Shown: positions 1 through 8,358, numbered from the stretch's first letter. The stretch is 22,789 bases of DNA from Paludibacteraceae bacterium (GCA_016292775.1 JAEDFN010000030.1:1-22789); one strand, 5' to 3'. The notes: a model not told the origin generated them from the letters alone. Program-made: numbers and translations.

Positions 1-134
1 TAGCTGAAAGGAATTTTGTGATATTCCCGTTACAAGAGATTGCGCCGGAATGGAAGCACCCCATTACCGGGATAAGAATAGAAGAGATAATAGAGAATTG
101 CAAAGACAGCGGCAATTGCACAAAAGGGCATTGA
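1..134 (+). CDS. folK: C-terminal fragment of FolK (6-hydroxymethyl-7,8-dihydropterin pyrophosphokinase), cut by the window edge
   Basis: An open frame read from base 3 gives about 43 residues before a TGA at 132-134. It begins AERNFVIFPLQEIAPEW, followed by KHPITG. This matches the conserved C-terminal signature of HPPK, of the type R-x-F-V-x-x-P-L-x-E-I-A-P followed by an HP-x-x-G segment. FolK transfers pyrophosphate from ATP to 6-hydroxymethyl-7,8-dihydropterin in the cytoplasm during folate synthesis. The catalytic ATP-binding part lies outside the window, so the call rests on this tail alone. The gene converges on the DUF3078 gene. The last dozen residues, rich in Cys, Asn and Lys, lie beyond the conserved part and run into a local sequence duplication. 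Confidence 0.78.
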   Translation, partial: AERNFVIFPLQEIAPEWKHPITGIRIEEIIENCKDSGNCTKGH

Positions 135-230
135 CTCCGGAAAAAATCTATGCCGATTCCTTGAAAGCGCGTTTATTTTTGCCAAAAGCGGGTAAACTGT
201 GACTCCGAGAAAAAGATATGCCGATTTCCT
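121..230. repeat. Imperfect direct duplication at the folK 3' end
   Basis: Bases 121-161 and 183-230 are diverged copies. Both start CAAAAG, then contain TGACTCCG, an A-rich stretch, ATGCCGAT (TATGCCGAT in both) and a T/TCCT end. The second copy carries about seven extra bases near its start. The first copy includes the folK stop codon. Nothing else is visible between folK and the DUF3078 gene (135-292); no terminator hairpin was found there. Confidence 0.55.
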
Positions 231-292
231 CGCCATCCGGGAGTACAAAATATCAAAAAAAAACGACTATTATAAATTAAAAAGGTCCGCCA

Positions 293-1954
293 TTATAATA
301 TATAGTTGAAGCCCAAAGAGATAAACTCTTTAAATTGGAATTTAGGCTTGGTGCCATCACTGAGGATAATAGTAGTATCGTAACGAGGATTAAGCGACAC
401 TTTTGCAGATAGATATCTATTAATTCGGAAGTTACCTATTATTTCACTATCTATTTCGACACCCTTAGTTTCACCGATATAATTAGCAAAGAAATAGAAT
501 TTCACCTCCATACCAATAGCATCATTAAAATTATGTGCCCAGTTGATACGGAGCAAGCCACCGAGTTGATTTAACGAACTTTTGCCATCGGTAATACCAT
601 TTTGATAAGCAAGATTTTCGGTACGATCAATACCATGTCGAGCAACAGTATCAGCGATATAGACCAACTTATAAGAAATCGGGGATAAGAAAATGGATAA
701 TTTATTTTTATACTTATAATCCATACCGAGAGATAGATTCATTTTCAGAGGGGAGAAAGGACCGGTAGTACGCACGTGAGAGTTTGGTTTATAAGTATTA
801 AAAAGTTGTGTTTGCAAATCATATTCAGCAGTATAATAAAAGCTTTTAAACGCCTTTACGCCCAATTTTGTATTAATTCGGAGCAAATCGTCATTGACGC
901 GCAACCAGCGTAGAGAGTCGCTTCCGGCGCTATTAACGCCAAGTTTCCATTCTATTTTATTATCCCACTGAATATTCTTCTTATCATTATAGTTATAATA
1001 TCCCATCACATAGAAATTGGCTGCCAAGTTACTTTCACCACCCTTATACCAATTAGGAGTGATATAAGTTTGCGAAAGGTGTGCTTGAAATTTGGCACCT
1101 CTCATCCATTTTTGAAGTTTGAATTTTTCTATTTTAATATTATCTTCGTTGAAATTCAAGCCTTTCACTTGGAGTTTCATATTATCCTTTTTTGTATTTT
1201 TCAAGCTTCCGATATTAATTTCAGAAAAAGCCGGGAGTTGGTTTCGATGATATGAATAAAGTTCCGGGAAATTAGCACGAATATACTGGTGAGAATGGCG
1301 GCGGATATCTACTATTACAGAGTCGGAATCATCAAAAGCAACACTTGTAGACACTGGTAGACCGAAAACCCAATCAAGGAAAATAGGATTTCGAAGAGCC
1401 ATGATTTTGGCATTCTCTGCTATTTCGAGCGAATCTTCATGAGAGAGGAAAGAATCATATTTAATTATCTCGTCATTATTTTCTACATTTTTCTTAGCAC
1501 TATTCTTTACATTTTTCTTAGCACCATTTTTCACAGAGGGTGAAACGGGTTTTGCAGAAACTATTTTTTTATTATCCGGTTTAACAGCCTCATTAGCAAT
1601 TGGTTGTTGTGCACTTTTATCCGTTTTGATATTTTGGATACTCACATCTACGGAAGGTTTTTGGGTATTAATAGCAGTACCCGGTTTTTGAGCTGCATCA
1701 CTACCCTTTTCAATTTTAGGCAATACAGTCTCTTTACGTTCCTTTTGATTGATAGAAGGCAACATAACGGAATCTCTCAATTCAGTAGCATATTTCTCGA
1801 GCCAATTATCAATTTCATCATCAGTTACGATGCTATCGTTCGGAATAGAAATTACATCATTATCAGCCACAACGGTAGACAATGGAGTAAAAACAAATAG
1901 AAGAGAAGCGCAAAGGATAATAAAAGGAAAGTGATAAAAAGAATATTTAATCAT
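293..1954 (-). CDS. DUF3078 family protein, predicted exported outer-membrane-type beta protein
   Basis: The 553-residue protein starts with a hydrophobic export signal (about residues 8-30, cut possible near VVADND). A low-complexity linker of Lys, Asn, Pro and Val follows (about 65-160) and holds an eight-residue tandem repeat. The C-terminal half (about 285-553) has the DUF3078 hallmark NWYKGGESNLA at 301-311. It consists of alternating hydrophobic and polar strands and ends in FNYIL, as an outer-membrane beta-barrel would. The family is largely limited to Bacteroidetes and has no established function; membrane location is inferred. Its ATG overlaps the hflX stop codon as ATGA, so it is probably translated by coupling from the hflX transcript. 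The linker is unusually long. Confidence 0.8.
   Translation of the reverse strand: MIKYSFYHFPFIILCASLLFVFTPLSTVVADNDVISIPNDSIVTDDEIDNWLEKYATELRDSVMLPSINQKERKETVLPKIEKGSDAAQKPGTAINTQKPSVDVSIQNIKTDKSAQQPIANEAVKPDNKKIVSAKPVSPSVKNGAKKNVKNSAKKNVENNDEIIKYDSFLSHEDSLEIAENAKIMALRNPIFLDWVFGLPVSTSVAFDDSDSVIVDIRRHSHQYIRANFPELYSYHRNQLPAFSEINIGSLKNTKKDNMKLQVKGLNFNEDNIKIEKFKLQKWMRGAKFQAHLSQTYITPNWYKGGESNLAANFYVMGYYNYNDKKNIQWDNKIEWKLGVNSAGSDSLRWLRVNDDLLRINTKLGVKAFKSFYYTAEYDLQTQLFNTYKPNSHVRTTGPFSPLKMNLSLGMDYKYKNKLSIFLSPISYKLVYIADTVARHGIDRTENLAYQNGITDGKSSLNQLGGLLRINWAHNFNDAIGMEVKFYFFANYIGETKGVEIDSEIIGNFRINRYLSAKVSLNPRYDTTIILSDGTKPKFQFKEFISLGFNYIL
1485..1524 (-). repeat. 24-nt in-frame tandem repeat in the DUF3078 gene
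   Basis: A 16-bp exact match (ACATTTTTCTTAGCAC on the plus strand) occurs at 1485-1500 and 1509-1524, spaced 24 nt apart. It encodes NGAKKNVK followed by NSAKKNVE (protein residues 143-158) in the basic linker between the signal peptide and the DUF3078 domain. The period keeps the frame, so copy number could vary without breaking the protein. Confidence 0.75.
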
Positions 1955-3180
1955 TGTTCGTCAACATCATATTTTTGAAAAAGGAAATCATTATACGGGA
2001 AACGGCGCACATGAATTTCCTTAACTCTGTCATACATAATAGTTTTTAGTTCATCAATATTCAATTTTTGTTTAGCGGAAACGAAAACGCAATTATCATT
2101 AAGGTTAGCCATCCACATTTTTTTAAGGTCCTCAAGGCTATAATTCTCTTTTTTGACAGGAGATAAATCGTCCTCATCCTTAGGCACATAAGAGAAAGCA
2201 TCTATTTTATTAAATACGAGGATAGTAGGTTTAGCCTCTTTGCACACATCGAGGAGAGTTTTATTTACTATTTCGTATTGCTCTTCAAAATTCGGGTGAG
2301 ATATATCTACTATATGCACGAGGAGGTCGGCCTCGCGTACCTCATCGAGGGTACTTTTAAAAGATTCGATAAGGTGAGTAGGCAATTTACGGATAAAACC
2401 CACGGTATCAGTAAGTAAGAAAGGGAGATTATCGATAATCACCTTACGGACGGTGGTATCGAGAGTAGCAAAAAGTTTGTTTTCGGCAAAGACGTCGCTT
2501 TTAGAAAGGAGGTTCATCATAGTAGATTTACCTACATTAGTATAACCTACGAGGGCGACGCGCACCATTTTACCACGATTTTGGCGTTGAGTGGACATTT
2601 GTTTATCCACGGCTTCCAATTTTTTCTTTAAGAGAGCAATTTTATCGAGGATGATACGACGGTCGGTTTCTATTTGAGTTTCACCGGGACCACGCATACC
2701 GATACCACCACGTTGACGTTCCAAGTGTGTCCACAACCGAGTCAATCGAGGCAGCATATATTGATATTGAGCCAATTCCACTTGAGTTTTGGCATAGGCT
2801 GTTTGAGCGCGTTTTGCAAAAATATCCAGGATTAGATTAGTACGATCGAGGATTTTCACTTGTAACTCTTTTTCGATATTACGGAGTTGCAGAGGAGAAA
2901 GTTCATCATCAAAGATAACCATACCGACCGGAAAATCGGTATCTTCCTGCAATTTGATATACTCTTTAATTTCGGCGAGCTTACCCTCTCCGACAAAAGT
3001 ACGGGGATTCGGGTAATCGAGTTTCTGAAAAAAAGTTTTTAGCACATGCGCACCTGCGGTATCGGCAAGAAAAGCGAGTTCATCGATATACTCTTTAGCC
3101 TTCATCTCTTTTTGAGAAGGAGTGATAAGCCCCACAAGTACAGCATTTTCGCAATATATTTCGGTTACTTCAACAGCCAT
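1951..3180 (-). CDS. hflX: GTPase HflX (ribosome-associated)
   Basis: The 409-residue protein has the HflX N-terminal domain with D-R-T-x-L-I-L-D-I-F at 112-121 and GPGETQIETDRR at 164-175, joined by a helical segment to a TRAFAC GTPase domain. The GTPase motifs are G1 GYTNVGKST (212-220), G3 DTVGF (258-262) and G4 NKID. HflX binds the large ribosomal subunit and splits stalled or hibernating ribosomes, for example after heat stress. The length is usual for the family. The start at 3180 sits about 40 nt downstream of the predicted transcription start of a TACCTTTG promoter. The stop codon overlaps the ATG of the DUF3078 gene, giving a two-gene operon. Confidence 0.95.
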   Translation of the reverse strand: MAVEVTEIYCENAVLVGLITPSQKEMKAKEYIDELAFLADTAGAHVLKTFFQKLDYPNPRTFVGEGKLAEIKEYIKLQEDTDFPVGMVIFDDELSPLQLRNIEKELQVKILDRTNLILDIFAKRAQTAYAKTQVELAQYQYMLPRLTRLWTHLERQRGGIGMRGPGETQIETDRRIILDKIALLKKKLEAVDKQMSTQRQNRGKMVRVALVGYTNVGKSTMMNLLSKSDVFAENKLFATLDTTVRKVIIDNLPFLLTDTVGFIRKLPTHLIESFKSTLDEVREADLLVHIVDISHPNFEEQYEIVNKTLLDVCKEAKPTILVFNKIDAFSYVPKDEDDLSPVKKENYSLEDLKKMWMANLNDNCVFVSAKQKLNIDELKTIMYDRVKEIHVRRFPYNDFLFQKYDVDEQ

Positions 3181-3226
3181 ATAAAAAACGGTATATAAAC
3201 TATATAGTTAATAATTTTACAATTTG

Positions 3227-3234
3227 CAAAGGTA
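3227..3234 (-). promoter_or_regulatory. Predicted -7 box (TACCTTTG) of the hflX promoter
   Basis: CAAAGGTA on the plus strand reads TACCTTTG on the minus strand, an exact match to the Bacteroidetes -7 consensus TAnnTTTG. Transcription would start near 3220, leaving a leader of about 40 nt before hflX. No good -33 TTTG is visible 19-21 nt upstream. Confidence 0.6.
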
Positions 3235-3357
3235 CAAAAATTTTCCTTTAGAGATACTTACATATAGCAATAATATTATATACAGATATTATTGAAGGAA
3301 TATCATTTTACGAGCATGTATATTTTAGCGACACCCATTTATGAGGCAAATAAGAAT

Positions 3358-3395
3358 AAAAAAAGCTCTGTAATACAGTGTACTACAGAGCTTTT
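3358..3395 (-). terminator. Rho-independent terminator of the peptide transporter gene
   Basis: Arms at 3361-3372 and 3384-3395 form a perfect 12-bp stem (AAAAGCTCTGTA with TACAGAGCTTTT) and an 11-nt loop. Read on the minus strand the stem runs into a T-run (3364-3358). It lies about 22 nt after the transporter stop codon and separates it from hflX. The rest of 3181-3417 holds only this terminator and the hflX promoter. Confidence 0.85.
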
Positions 3396-3417
3396 ATATA
3401 TAATGGAAAGAAAAGAA

Positions 3418-4959
3418 TTATTTAGTAACTTTCTCTAACCATTTAACCATGAATAACATAATTAACATAGAGAGCAAGCATACGCCCAAGAATACAGCCC
3501 AGCAAGCCCAGATTGGCCATGCATTATACATAACAGGGCCGAGCCAGATAAGGAGGTTACCAAGGGCGGTAGCACCGAGCCATAAACCTTGGCAGAGACC
3601 AAGTAAATTTTTAGGGGCTACTTTAGAAACGAAAGAAAGTCCGAGAGGAGAGATAAACAATTCCGCTACGGTAAGGAAGAAATATAATACGAACATTACC
3701 CACCAATCGGATTTTAAAGCAACGGCAGAAGCTTCATCCATACTACGGAATTCATTACCTGAAGGATAACCTTTAACCCAAGAAAGAATCATCAAGAATA
3801 AATAAGCCAAGCCGGCAATAAACATACCGATAGCGATTTTACGAGGAGTAGAAATTTCTTTACCTCTCTTAGCGAGGGCACCGAAAATCCACATGATAAT
3901 AGGAGTAAGTACTATCACAAAGAATGGATTAACAGCTTGCCATATTTCCGGAGCGATAGAATCGGTTTTTACGAAATCGCGTGCGAAGAGGGAGAGAGAC
4001 TGACCATTTTGGTGGAAAGCAAACCAGAAGAAAACAGCGATACCGAGCACTGCGAAGAGAGCATACATACGTTGTTTGATTTCTTTTGCCATCATAACTT
4101 TCTCCTCAGCAGTATAATTTTCTACAACCTTATCGGATTTCTTAGCAGGATTTGGGAATATTTTCTTGTTAGCCAAGAAGATAATAAGTGAAATAACCAT
4201 TGCGGCAACAGAAGCGAAGAAAGAGTAGTGCACACCTTGGTTAAATACTTCGAGGTAAGCCTCCGGAGTAAAAGTACCACTCAAAGTAACTTCTTGAGAA
4301 AGAGTTTGGAAGTCAGCCATACGATCACCGATAGTACCATCGATTACTTTATGACAAAGTTCAGGTAATTTAGCATTGTAAATAAATCCGTTAGTTTTCA
4401 ACCACCACTCTCTCAAAAGAGGAGCAACGAAAGGAGCGATAAGACCACCTACATTGATGAAAACATAGAAGATTTGGAAGCCGGAGTCACGTTTTGTTTT
4501 AGCCATTTTGAGTTCTTCCGGACCCTTCTTAGCTGCCTCTTCTTCGAAATTATCGTACATTTGACCTACGATAGCTTGCAAGTTACCTTTGAAAAGACCA
4601 TTACCAAAAGCAATGAAAGCCAAAGCTACGCAAGTAAAAGGTAATAACCAGATTTGATTTGTAGCAGTAGCGGTGATAGGAATTGCGAGAAGCACATATC
4701 CTAATGCCATAATAATCAAACCGGTTTGTATTGTAGCCTTATAATTTTGAGTACGGTCGGCAATGATACCACCAACGAGGCTCAACACATAGATAGCGCA
4801 GTAAAATACTGAATAGATAATTCCTGCAGTAGAATCCGACAATCCGAATTTGGATACGAGGAAAAGAAGGAGTACTGCATTCATAATGTAGTAGCCGAAA
4901 CGCTCTCCCATATTACTAAGAGCGGCAGCCACCAAACCTTTAGGATGACTTTTAAACAT
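3418..4959 (-). CDS. POT/PTR2 family peptide transporter (MFS)
   Basis: The 513-residue protein is strongly hydrophobic along most of its length and has about a dozen or more membrane spans, the usual size for proton-coupled oligopeptide transporters. The POT signatures are GERFGYY at 18-24 and the segment FQIFYVFINVGGLIAP after the loop with DSGFQ. A long hydrophilic stretch sits mid-protein (about residues 200-285 with its flanks). The family imports di- and tripeptides with protons across the inner membrane. The first Glu of the canonical ExxER motif is Asn16 here (N-x-x-E-R), so the coupling mechanism or substrate may differ. It lies downstream of the acyltransferase on the same strand with an 90-nt AT-rich gap (4960-5049) and no recognisable TAnnTTTG box. 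The substrate is not predictable. Confidence 0.88.
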   Translation of the reverse strand: MFKSHPKGLVAAALSNMGERFGYYIMNAVLLLFLVSKFGLSDSTAGIIYSVFYCAIYVLSLVGGIIADRTQNYKATIQTGLIIMALGYVLLAIPITATATNQIWLLPFTCVALAFIAFGNGLFKGNLQAIVGQMYDNFEEEAAKKGPEELKMAKTKRDSGFQIFYVFINVGGLIAPFVAPLLREWWLKTNGFIYNAKLPELCHKVIDGTIGDRMADFQTLSQEVTLSGTFTPEAYLEVFNQGVHYSFFASVAAMVISLIIFLANKKIFPNPAKKSDKVVENYTAEEKVMMAKEIKQRMYALFAVLGIAVFFWFAFHQNGQSLSLFARDFVKTDSIAPEIWQAVNPFFVIVLTPIIMWIFGALAKRGKEISTPRKIAIGMFIAGLAYLFLMILSWVKGYPSGNEFRSMDEASAVALKSDWWVMFVLYFFLTVAELFISPLGLSFVSKVAPKNLLGLCQGLWLGATALGNLLIWLGPVMYNAWPIWACWAVFLGVCLLSMLIMLFMVKWLEKVTK

Positions 4960-5049
4960 AAAAAAATTTTTTAATTGTTTAGTATTAATTATTTAGTTAA
5001 GAATTTCTATATAAAAACCAATATATAGCCAACGATGGACAAGCATTAG

Positions 5050-6201
5050 TTACTTTTCCGTAGCGGCAATATTATTTATTAACGGGTTCGCATACATACG
5101 GAGTAAAATATCACGCAATTCGCCAAAATCGGCATTATCCGATTTAATTTTGGATAATTGGCCTTCTACATACTTTTCCGCATTTAACAGTTCTTCGCCG
5201 GAATCTATTCCATCGAATCGGTCATCACCCGTTATTAATTTATAAGCATACCTATTGATAGGGAAAAACTTATAAGCGGAGTGTATTCTCTTATCACACA
5301 GCTCACACACGGCAACAGCTTGTTCTTTTTTAGAAGGGAAAGCAACAGCGATATCATCCAAATCGGAATTAATAGAAGGGGAAAAAGCGTAATGTACACG
5401 CCCCTTAAAGCCCATAATTCCGGTTTGCATACTGAAAACATCTTCGCCAGGAGCCTTTGTATATTGAGGATTACGCTTACGCTCATAGAGCTCTTTTGCC
5501 TTGAGATAATCGCAAGGGTCAAACTCATAAGATATTGTTAAAGGAGTAATATTCAATTCTTTAATGTTATCAATAAAAGATTTATCCCCGGAGAGAGCCA
5601 ACATTTTAACAAGGCTTTCTTGAGTACGATCGTCACTATCTTTGGCTCGCCCTTCACGTTGTGCTATCCATACGGAAGAGTGTTTTTGAGTAACGGCATA
5701 GCGAATATAGCTACTCAACTGCATAAAAGCTTTTGCCTTTTGAGATGCAGAGATTGAGCGTTTTACGATGATGCTTTTATTAAGGCGAACGAAATCTTCT
5801 ATCCATTTTGTAGCCAGCAGGTTATCCCCCATAGCAATTTCCGGAGTGATAGAAAAATGTTTCAGCATCACAAAAGCCAATATGGCCGGATCCATTACGA
5901 TATCACGATGATTACTCATCAATATTGCAGGAGAATTGTAATTCTCTATACCTGAACAAGAGATATCCGAAGTTACATTACGAAGGAAAATTTCTAAAAC
6001 AGGAGCAATAACAACCCGTTGAAAAGTATCGATATCATTAAAATCTCCAATACGAGAAGCAAGACTTTTGATATTAACAGCAGGGAAATAATTGTCTACC
6101 AAACGGATAAATTCTTGTTGGCTTAACAAGCTCTGCAACACCGATTGAAGTTCGTCGTTACTATAAGGGCGGATATCATCGTAATTAATTAATTGAGCCA
6201 T
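5050..6201 (-). CDS. PlsC-like glycerolipid acyltransferase, probable
   Basis: Starting at the ATG at 6201 gives 383 residues beginning MAQLINYDDIRPY. An in-frame ATG 33 nt further upstream (6234) would add a Cys/Phe-rich stub, which I judge not native. The acyltransferase motifs are block I SNHRDIVMDP, block II IIVKRS and block III REGRAKDSDDRT, in the order of the LPLAT/PlsC fold. Such enzymes move acyl chains to glycerol-3-phosphate, lysophosphatidate or similar acceptors at the inner membrane. No membrane span is evident, so it would be peripheral. The histidine and aspartate of block I are separated by five residues rather than four unless the earlier HRD aspartate is used. It has its own predicted promoter. 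The acceptor is not known. Confidence 0.75.
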   Translation of the reverse strand: MAQLINYDDIRPYSNDELQSVLQSLLSQQEFIRLVDNYFPAVNIKSLASRIGDFNDIDTFQRVVIAPVLEIFLRNVTSDISCSGIENYNSPAILMSNHRDIVMDPAILAFVMLKHFSITPEIAMGDNLLATKWIEDFVRLNKSIIVKRSISASQKAKAFMQLSSYIRYAVTQKHSSVWIAQREGRAKDSDDRTQESLVKMLALSGDKSFIDNIKELNITPLTISYEFDPCDYLKAKELYERKRNPQYTKAPGEDVFSMQTGIMGFKGRVHYAFSPSINSDLDDIAVAFPSKKEQAVAVCELCDKRIHSAYKFFPINRYAYKLITGDDRFDGIDSGEELLNAEKYVEGQLSKIKSDNADFGELRDILLRMYANPLINNIAATEK

Positions 6202-6298
6202 AAGTAGAAAACATTTACAAAAAATAAAAAGCACATAGCGAAGTGTATACTAAAAAGAATAAATAGCATCACCACAAAAAGCTATATACGAATTTTTG

Positions 6299-6327
6299 CA
6301 AAGATACAAAAAAAAATTATATCTCAA
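6299..6327 (-). promoter_or_regulatory. Predicted promoter of the acyltransferase gene
   Basis: Minus-strand TATCTTTG (6299-6306) fits the TAnnTTTG -7 box. A TTG (6325-6327) lies 18 nt upstream, a weak -33 element. Transcription would start near 6292, with a leader of about 90 nt. The rest of the 6202-6431 gap is AT-rich and holds no other signal I can support, including no clear terminator for lolD. Confidence 0.55.
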
Positions 6328-6431
6328 CGCAACAAAAGAAAAAAGCGGAATAATAAGCACATCGACAAACAATCAAGAGAATACAACTCAAAATTATTTG
6401 TAAAAAATGGGAGAAAAACGGCTATATTTAA

Positions 6432-7085
6432 TTATTGAGTTATTACACCATCATTAATCCTTATTATTCTATCGGAAATTTCCGCCAACTCATTGTCGTG
6501 AGTAACGATAAGGATAGTTTGTCCGAATTCTTTTCTAAGGTTAACGAAAAGGCTATGTAAATCTTTTTTATTTTGAGAATCGAGGCTACCGGACGGTTCG
6601 TCAGCCAGGATCAGTGCAGGGCTGTTTATCAGGGCACGAGCCACGGCAACTCTCTGTTTTTCACCGCCGGACAATTCGGAAGGTTTATGATTAGCCCTAT
6701 TTTCAAGGCCCAAATACTCGAGTAATTCCATGGCATGTTTTTTGGCTTTTTTGAAATTATTATCAGCAATAAGGGCAGGCATCATAATATTTTCCACAGC
6801 GGAAAATTCGGGCAATAGTTGATGAAATTGGAATACGAAACCGATTTCACTATTTCTGAAAGCGGACAATTTTTTTTCATTAAGCGAGAGGACATCGACA
6901 CCATTGACTACGACACTACCCGAAGTAGGTCGGTCTAAAGTGCCGATAATCTGTAAAAGAGTGGTTTTTCCTGCCCCACTGGGACCCATAATACTAACAA
7001 TTTCTTGTGGATTGACATGCAAATCCACCCCTTTTAACACCTCTAAAGAATCGAATTTCTTTACTACATTTTTTACATCAACCAT
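6432..7085 (-). CDS. lolD: Lipoprotein-releasing ABC transporter ATP-binding protein LolD
   Basis: The 217-residue protein is a complete ABC ATPase: Walker A GPSGAGKT (34-41), Q-loop FQFHQL (85-90), signature LSGGE (138-142), Walker B ending LILADEP (158-164) and H-loop His196 in VTHD. The spacing and the FQFHQLLPEFSAVENI stretch are typical of the LolD/MacB subgroup. LolD powers LolC/E (or LolF) extraction of mature lipoproteins from the inner membrane for delivery to the outer membrane. No permease gene lies next to it, so the partner must be elsewhere, as is common in Bacteroidetes. It starts 3 nt after the tcdA stop and is probably the last gene of the chromate transporter-tcdA-lolD run. 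Confidence 0.87.
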   Translation of the reverse strand: MVDVKNVVKKFDSLEVLKGVDLHVNPQEIVSIMGPSGAGKTTLLQIIGTLDRPTSGSVVVNGVDVLSLNEKKLSAFRNSEIGFVFQFHQLLPEFSAVENIMMPALIADNNFKKAKKHAMELLEYLGLENRANHKPSELSGGEKQRVAVARALINSPALILADEPSGSLDSQNKKDLHSLFVNLRKEFGQTILIVTHDNELAEISDRIIRINDGVITQ

Positions 7086-7088
7086 AAA

Positions 7089-7811
7089 TTACAATGTATT
7101 AGTAATACGACGAATGATATAAGCGGCGATATAGCAACCGAATATTGCCGGCATATAACTTACGGTACCAACATTAGACTTTTTATTTTGTTCACCTTCG
7201 GTTTCAATAATTCTCTCTTCGGGCACCACTTCCGGGGAATAAACCACAGTAATACCCTTACGGATACCGAGACGATGAAGGCGTTTACGCACCATACGGG
7301 CGAGTTTACAATAATCGGATTTAGATATATCATCAATTTTCACCAAAGTAGGATTTAGTTTTCCACCACTACCCATACTACTCACGATAGGGATACCACG
7401 TTTCACAGCCTCGGCAAGCAAGAAAACTTTTGGAGCGAGGGTATCTATAGCATCTACAATAAAAGAAAAATTATTTTGTGCGAGAAGATTTACGGTAAAT
7501 TCATCACGAACAAATTCCTTGATTTTATGGATATTAAGATTCGGATTAATATCCAATAATCTTTCGGCAAGCACATCCACCTTCGGTTTTCCGACAGTAG
7601 AATGTAGAGCCACCAATTGTCGATTACAATTAGAAAGGGACACAGTATCGGCATCGACGATAGTGATATTTCCGACACCTGCTCGCACCAGCATTTCGGC
7701 GGCAAAAGCACCGACACCACCAACTCCGACAACGAGAACATTGGCAGCATTAAGAGCATTGAGATTATCGCCGCCAAACATCAATTCCGTACGTTCACAC
7801 CAATTATCCAT
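7089..7811 (-). CDS. tcdA: tRNA threonylcarbamoyladenosine dehydratase TcdA (CsdL)
   Basis: This is an E1-like ThiF/MoeB-fold enzyme of 240 residues. The nucleotide-binding loop is GVGGVG (29-34), the acidic end of strand 2 is VDAD (52-55) and the adenylation motif is NRQ (63-65). A C-terminal SYMPAIFGCYIAAYIIR segment is typical of TcdA. It uses ATP to close the side chain of t6A37 in ANN-decoding tRNAs into the cyclic hydantoin form ct6A. I chose the ATG at 7811 (MDNWCERTELMFG); a GTG lies directly before it, but the family usually begins near this point. It starts 7 nt after the upstream chromate transporter stop and runs 3 nt into lolD, so all are likely cotranscribed. Confidence 0.9.
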   Translation of the reverse strand: MDNWCERTELMFGGDNLNALNAANVLVVGVGGVGAFAAEMLVRAGVGNITIVDADTVSLSNCNRQLVALHSTVGKPKVDVLAERLLDINPNLNIHKIKEFVRDEFTVNLLAQNNFSFIVDAIDTLAPKVFLLAEAVKRGIPIVSSMGSGGKLNPTLVKIDDISKSDYCKLARMVRKRLHRLGIRKGITVVYSPEVVPEERIIETEGEQNKKSNVGTVSYMPAIFGCYIAAYIIRRITNTL

Positions 7812-7818
7812 CACATCA

Positions 7819-8358
7819 TCAATAAATTATCAAGCCGCAAACAGCAGCTAACAAAATCATATAAATAGGATTCAGTTTGCACCATTTTGTAAGAACGAAA
7901 GCGGCAATAAAGAAGAACCAAGCGGTAAAATCCGTATAATTTTCGCCGAAAGTCTCCTTATTGATAAGGAGTAAAGCCGCAGCCGCAATGAGACCGATTA
8001 CTACAGGACGCAGAACGGACATCACACTCGTCACCCAAGGGTTATCTTTAAATTTAGACATTAATTTATAAAGTATCATCATAATGATAAACGAAGGGAG
8101 AACGAGAGCAAAAGTAGCAATAGCGGAACCCAAAACATTACCGGTAGCGAGATACCCGGCATAAGTGGCGCAGTTGATGCCAATTGGGCCAGGGGTAATT
8201 TGGCTGACAGCCACCATATTTGTAAATTCGGAAGCAGTAATCCAGGCATGATTTTCGACAATTTCGAACTGTATTAACGACAGCATAGCGGCACCACCAC
8301 CAAAACCGAAAAGTCCGATTTTAAAGAACGTATAAAACAGCTGCAAATAGACCATCAT
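7819..8358 (-). CDS. Chromate transporter family protein, half-size, second of a pair
   Basis: The 179-residue membrane protein has the CHR domain hallmark FKIGLFGFGGGAAM near the N terminus (about 11-24) and PGPIGIN later, followed by several membrane spans. Full-length ChrA proteins carry two such domains in one chain. Here the two halves are separate adjacent genes, the short-chain CHR arrangement, and they presumably form a heterodimer with opposite topology. Its ATG overlaps the stop of the first half as ATGA. CHR proteins export chromate in some bacteria, but many have other or unknown anion substrates, so chromate resistance should not be assumed. Confidence 0.87.
   Translation of the reverse strand: MMVYLQLFYTFFKIGLFGFGGGAAMLSLIQFEIVENHAWITASEFTNMVAVSQITPGPIGINCATYAGYLATGNVLGSAIATFALVLPSFIIMMILYKLMSKFKDNPWVTSVMSVLRPVVIGLIAAAALLLINKETFGENYTDFTAWFFFIAAFVLTKWCKLNPIYMILLAAVCGLIIY

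Noticed and set aside
30..248. 72-residue minus-strand open frame with a hydrophobic centre, at the left edge
   Set aside because: It lies opposite the clearly recognisable folK end and a duplicated non-coding stretch, has no promoter or family resemblance, and is best read as a shadow.
5007..5028. CTATATA/TATATAG hairpin between the acyltransferase and the peptide transporter
   Set aside because: It is a weak AT-only stem with no T-run; it could arise by chance in AT-rich sequence.
6385..6441. AACTCAA/TTGAGTT inverted repeat near the lolD end as a terminator
   Set aside because: The arms are seven pairs with a loop of more than 40 nt and one arm lies within coding sequence; not credible as a terminator.
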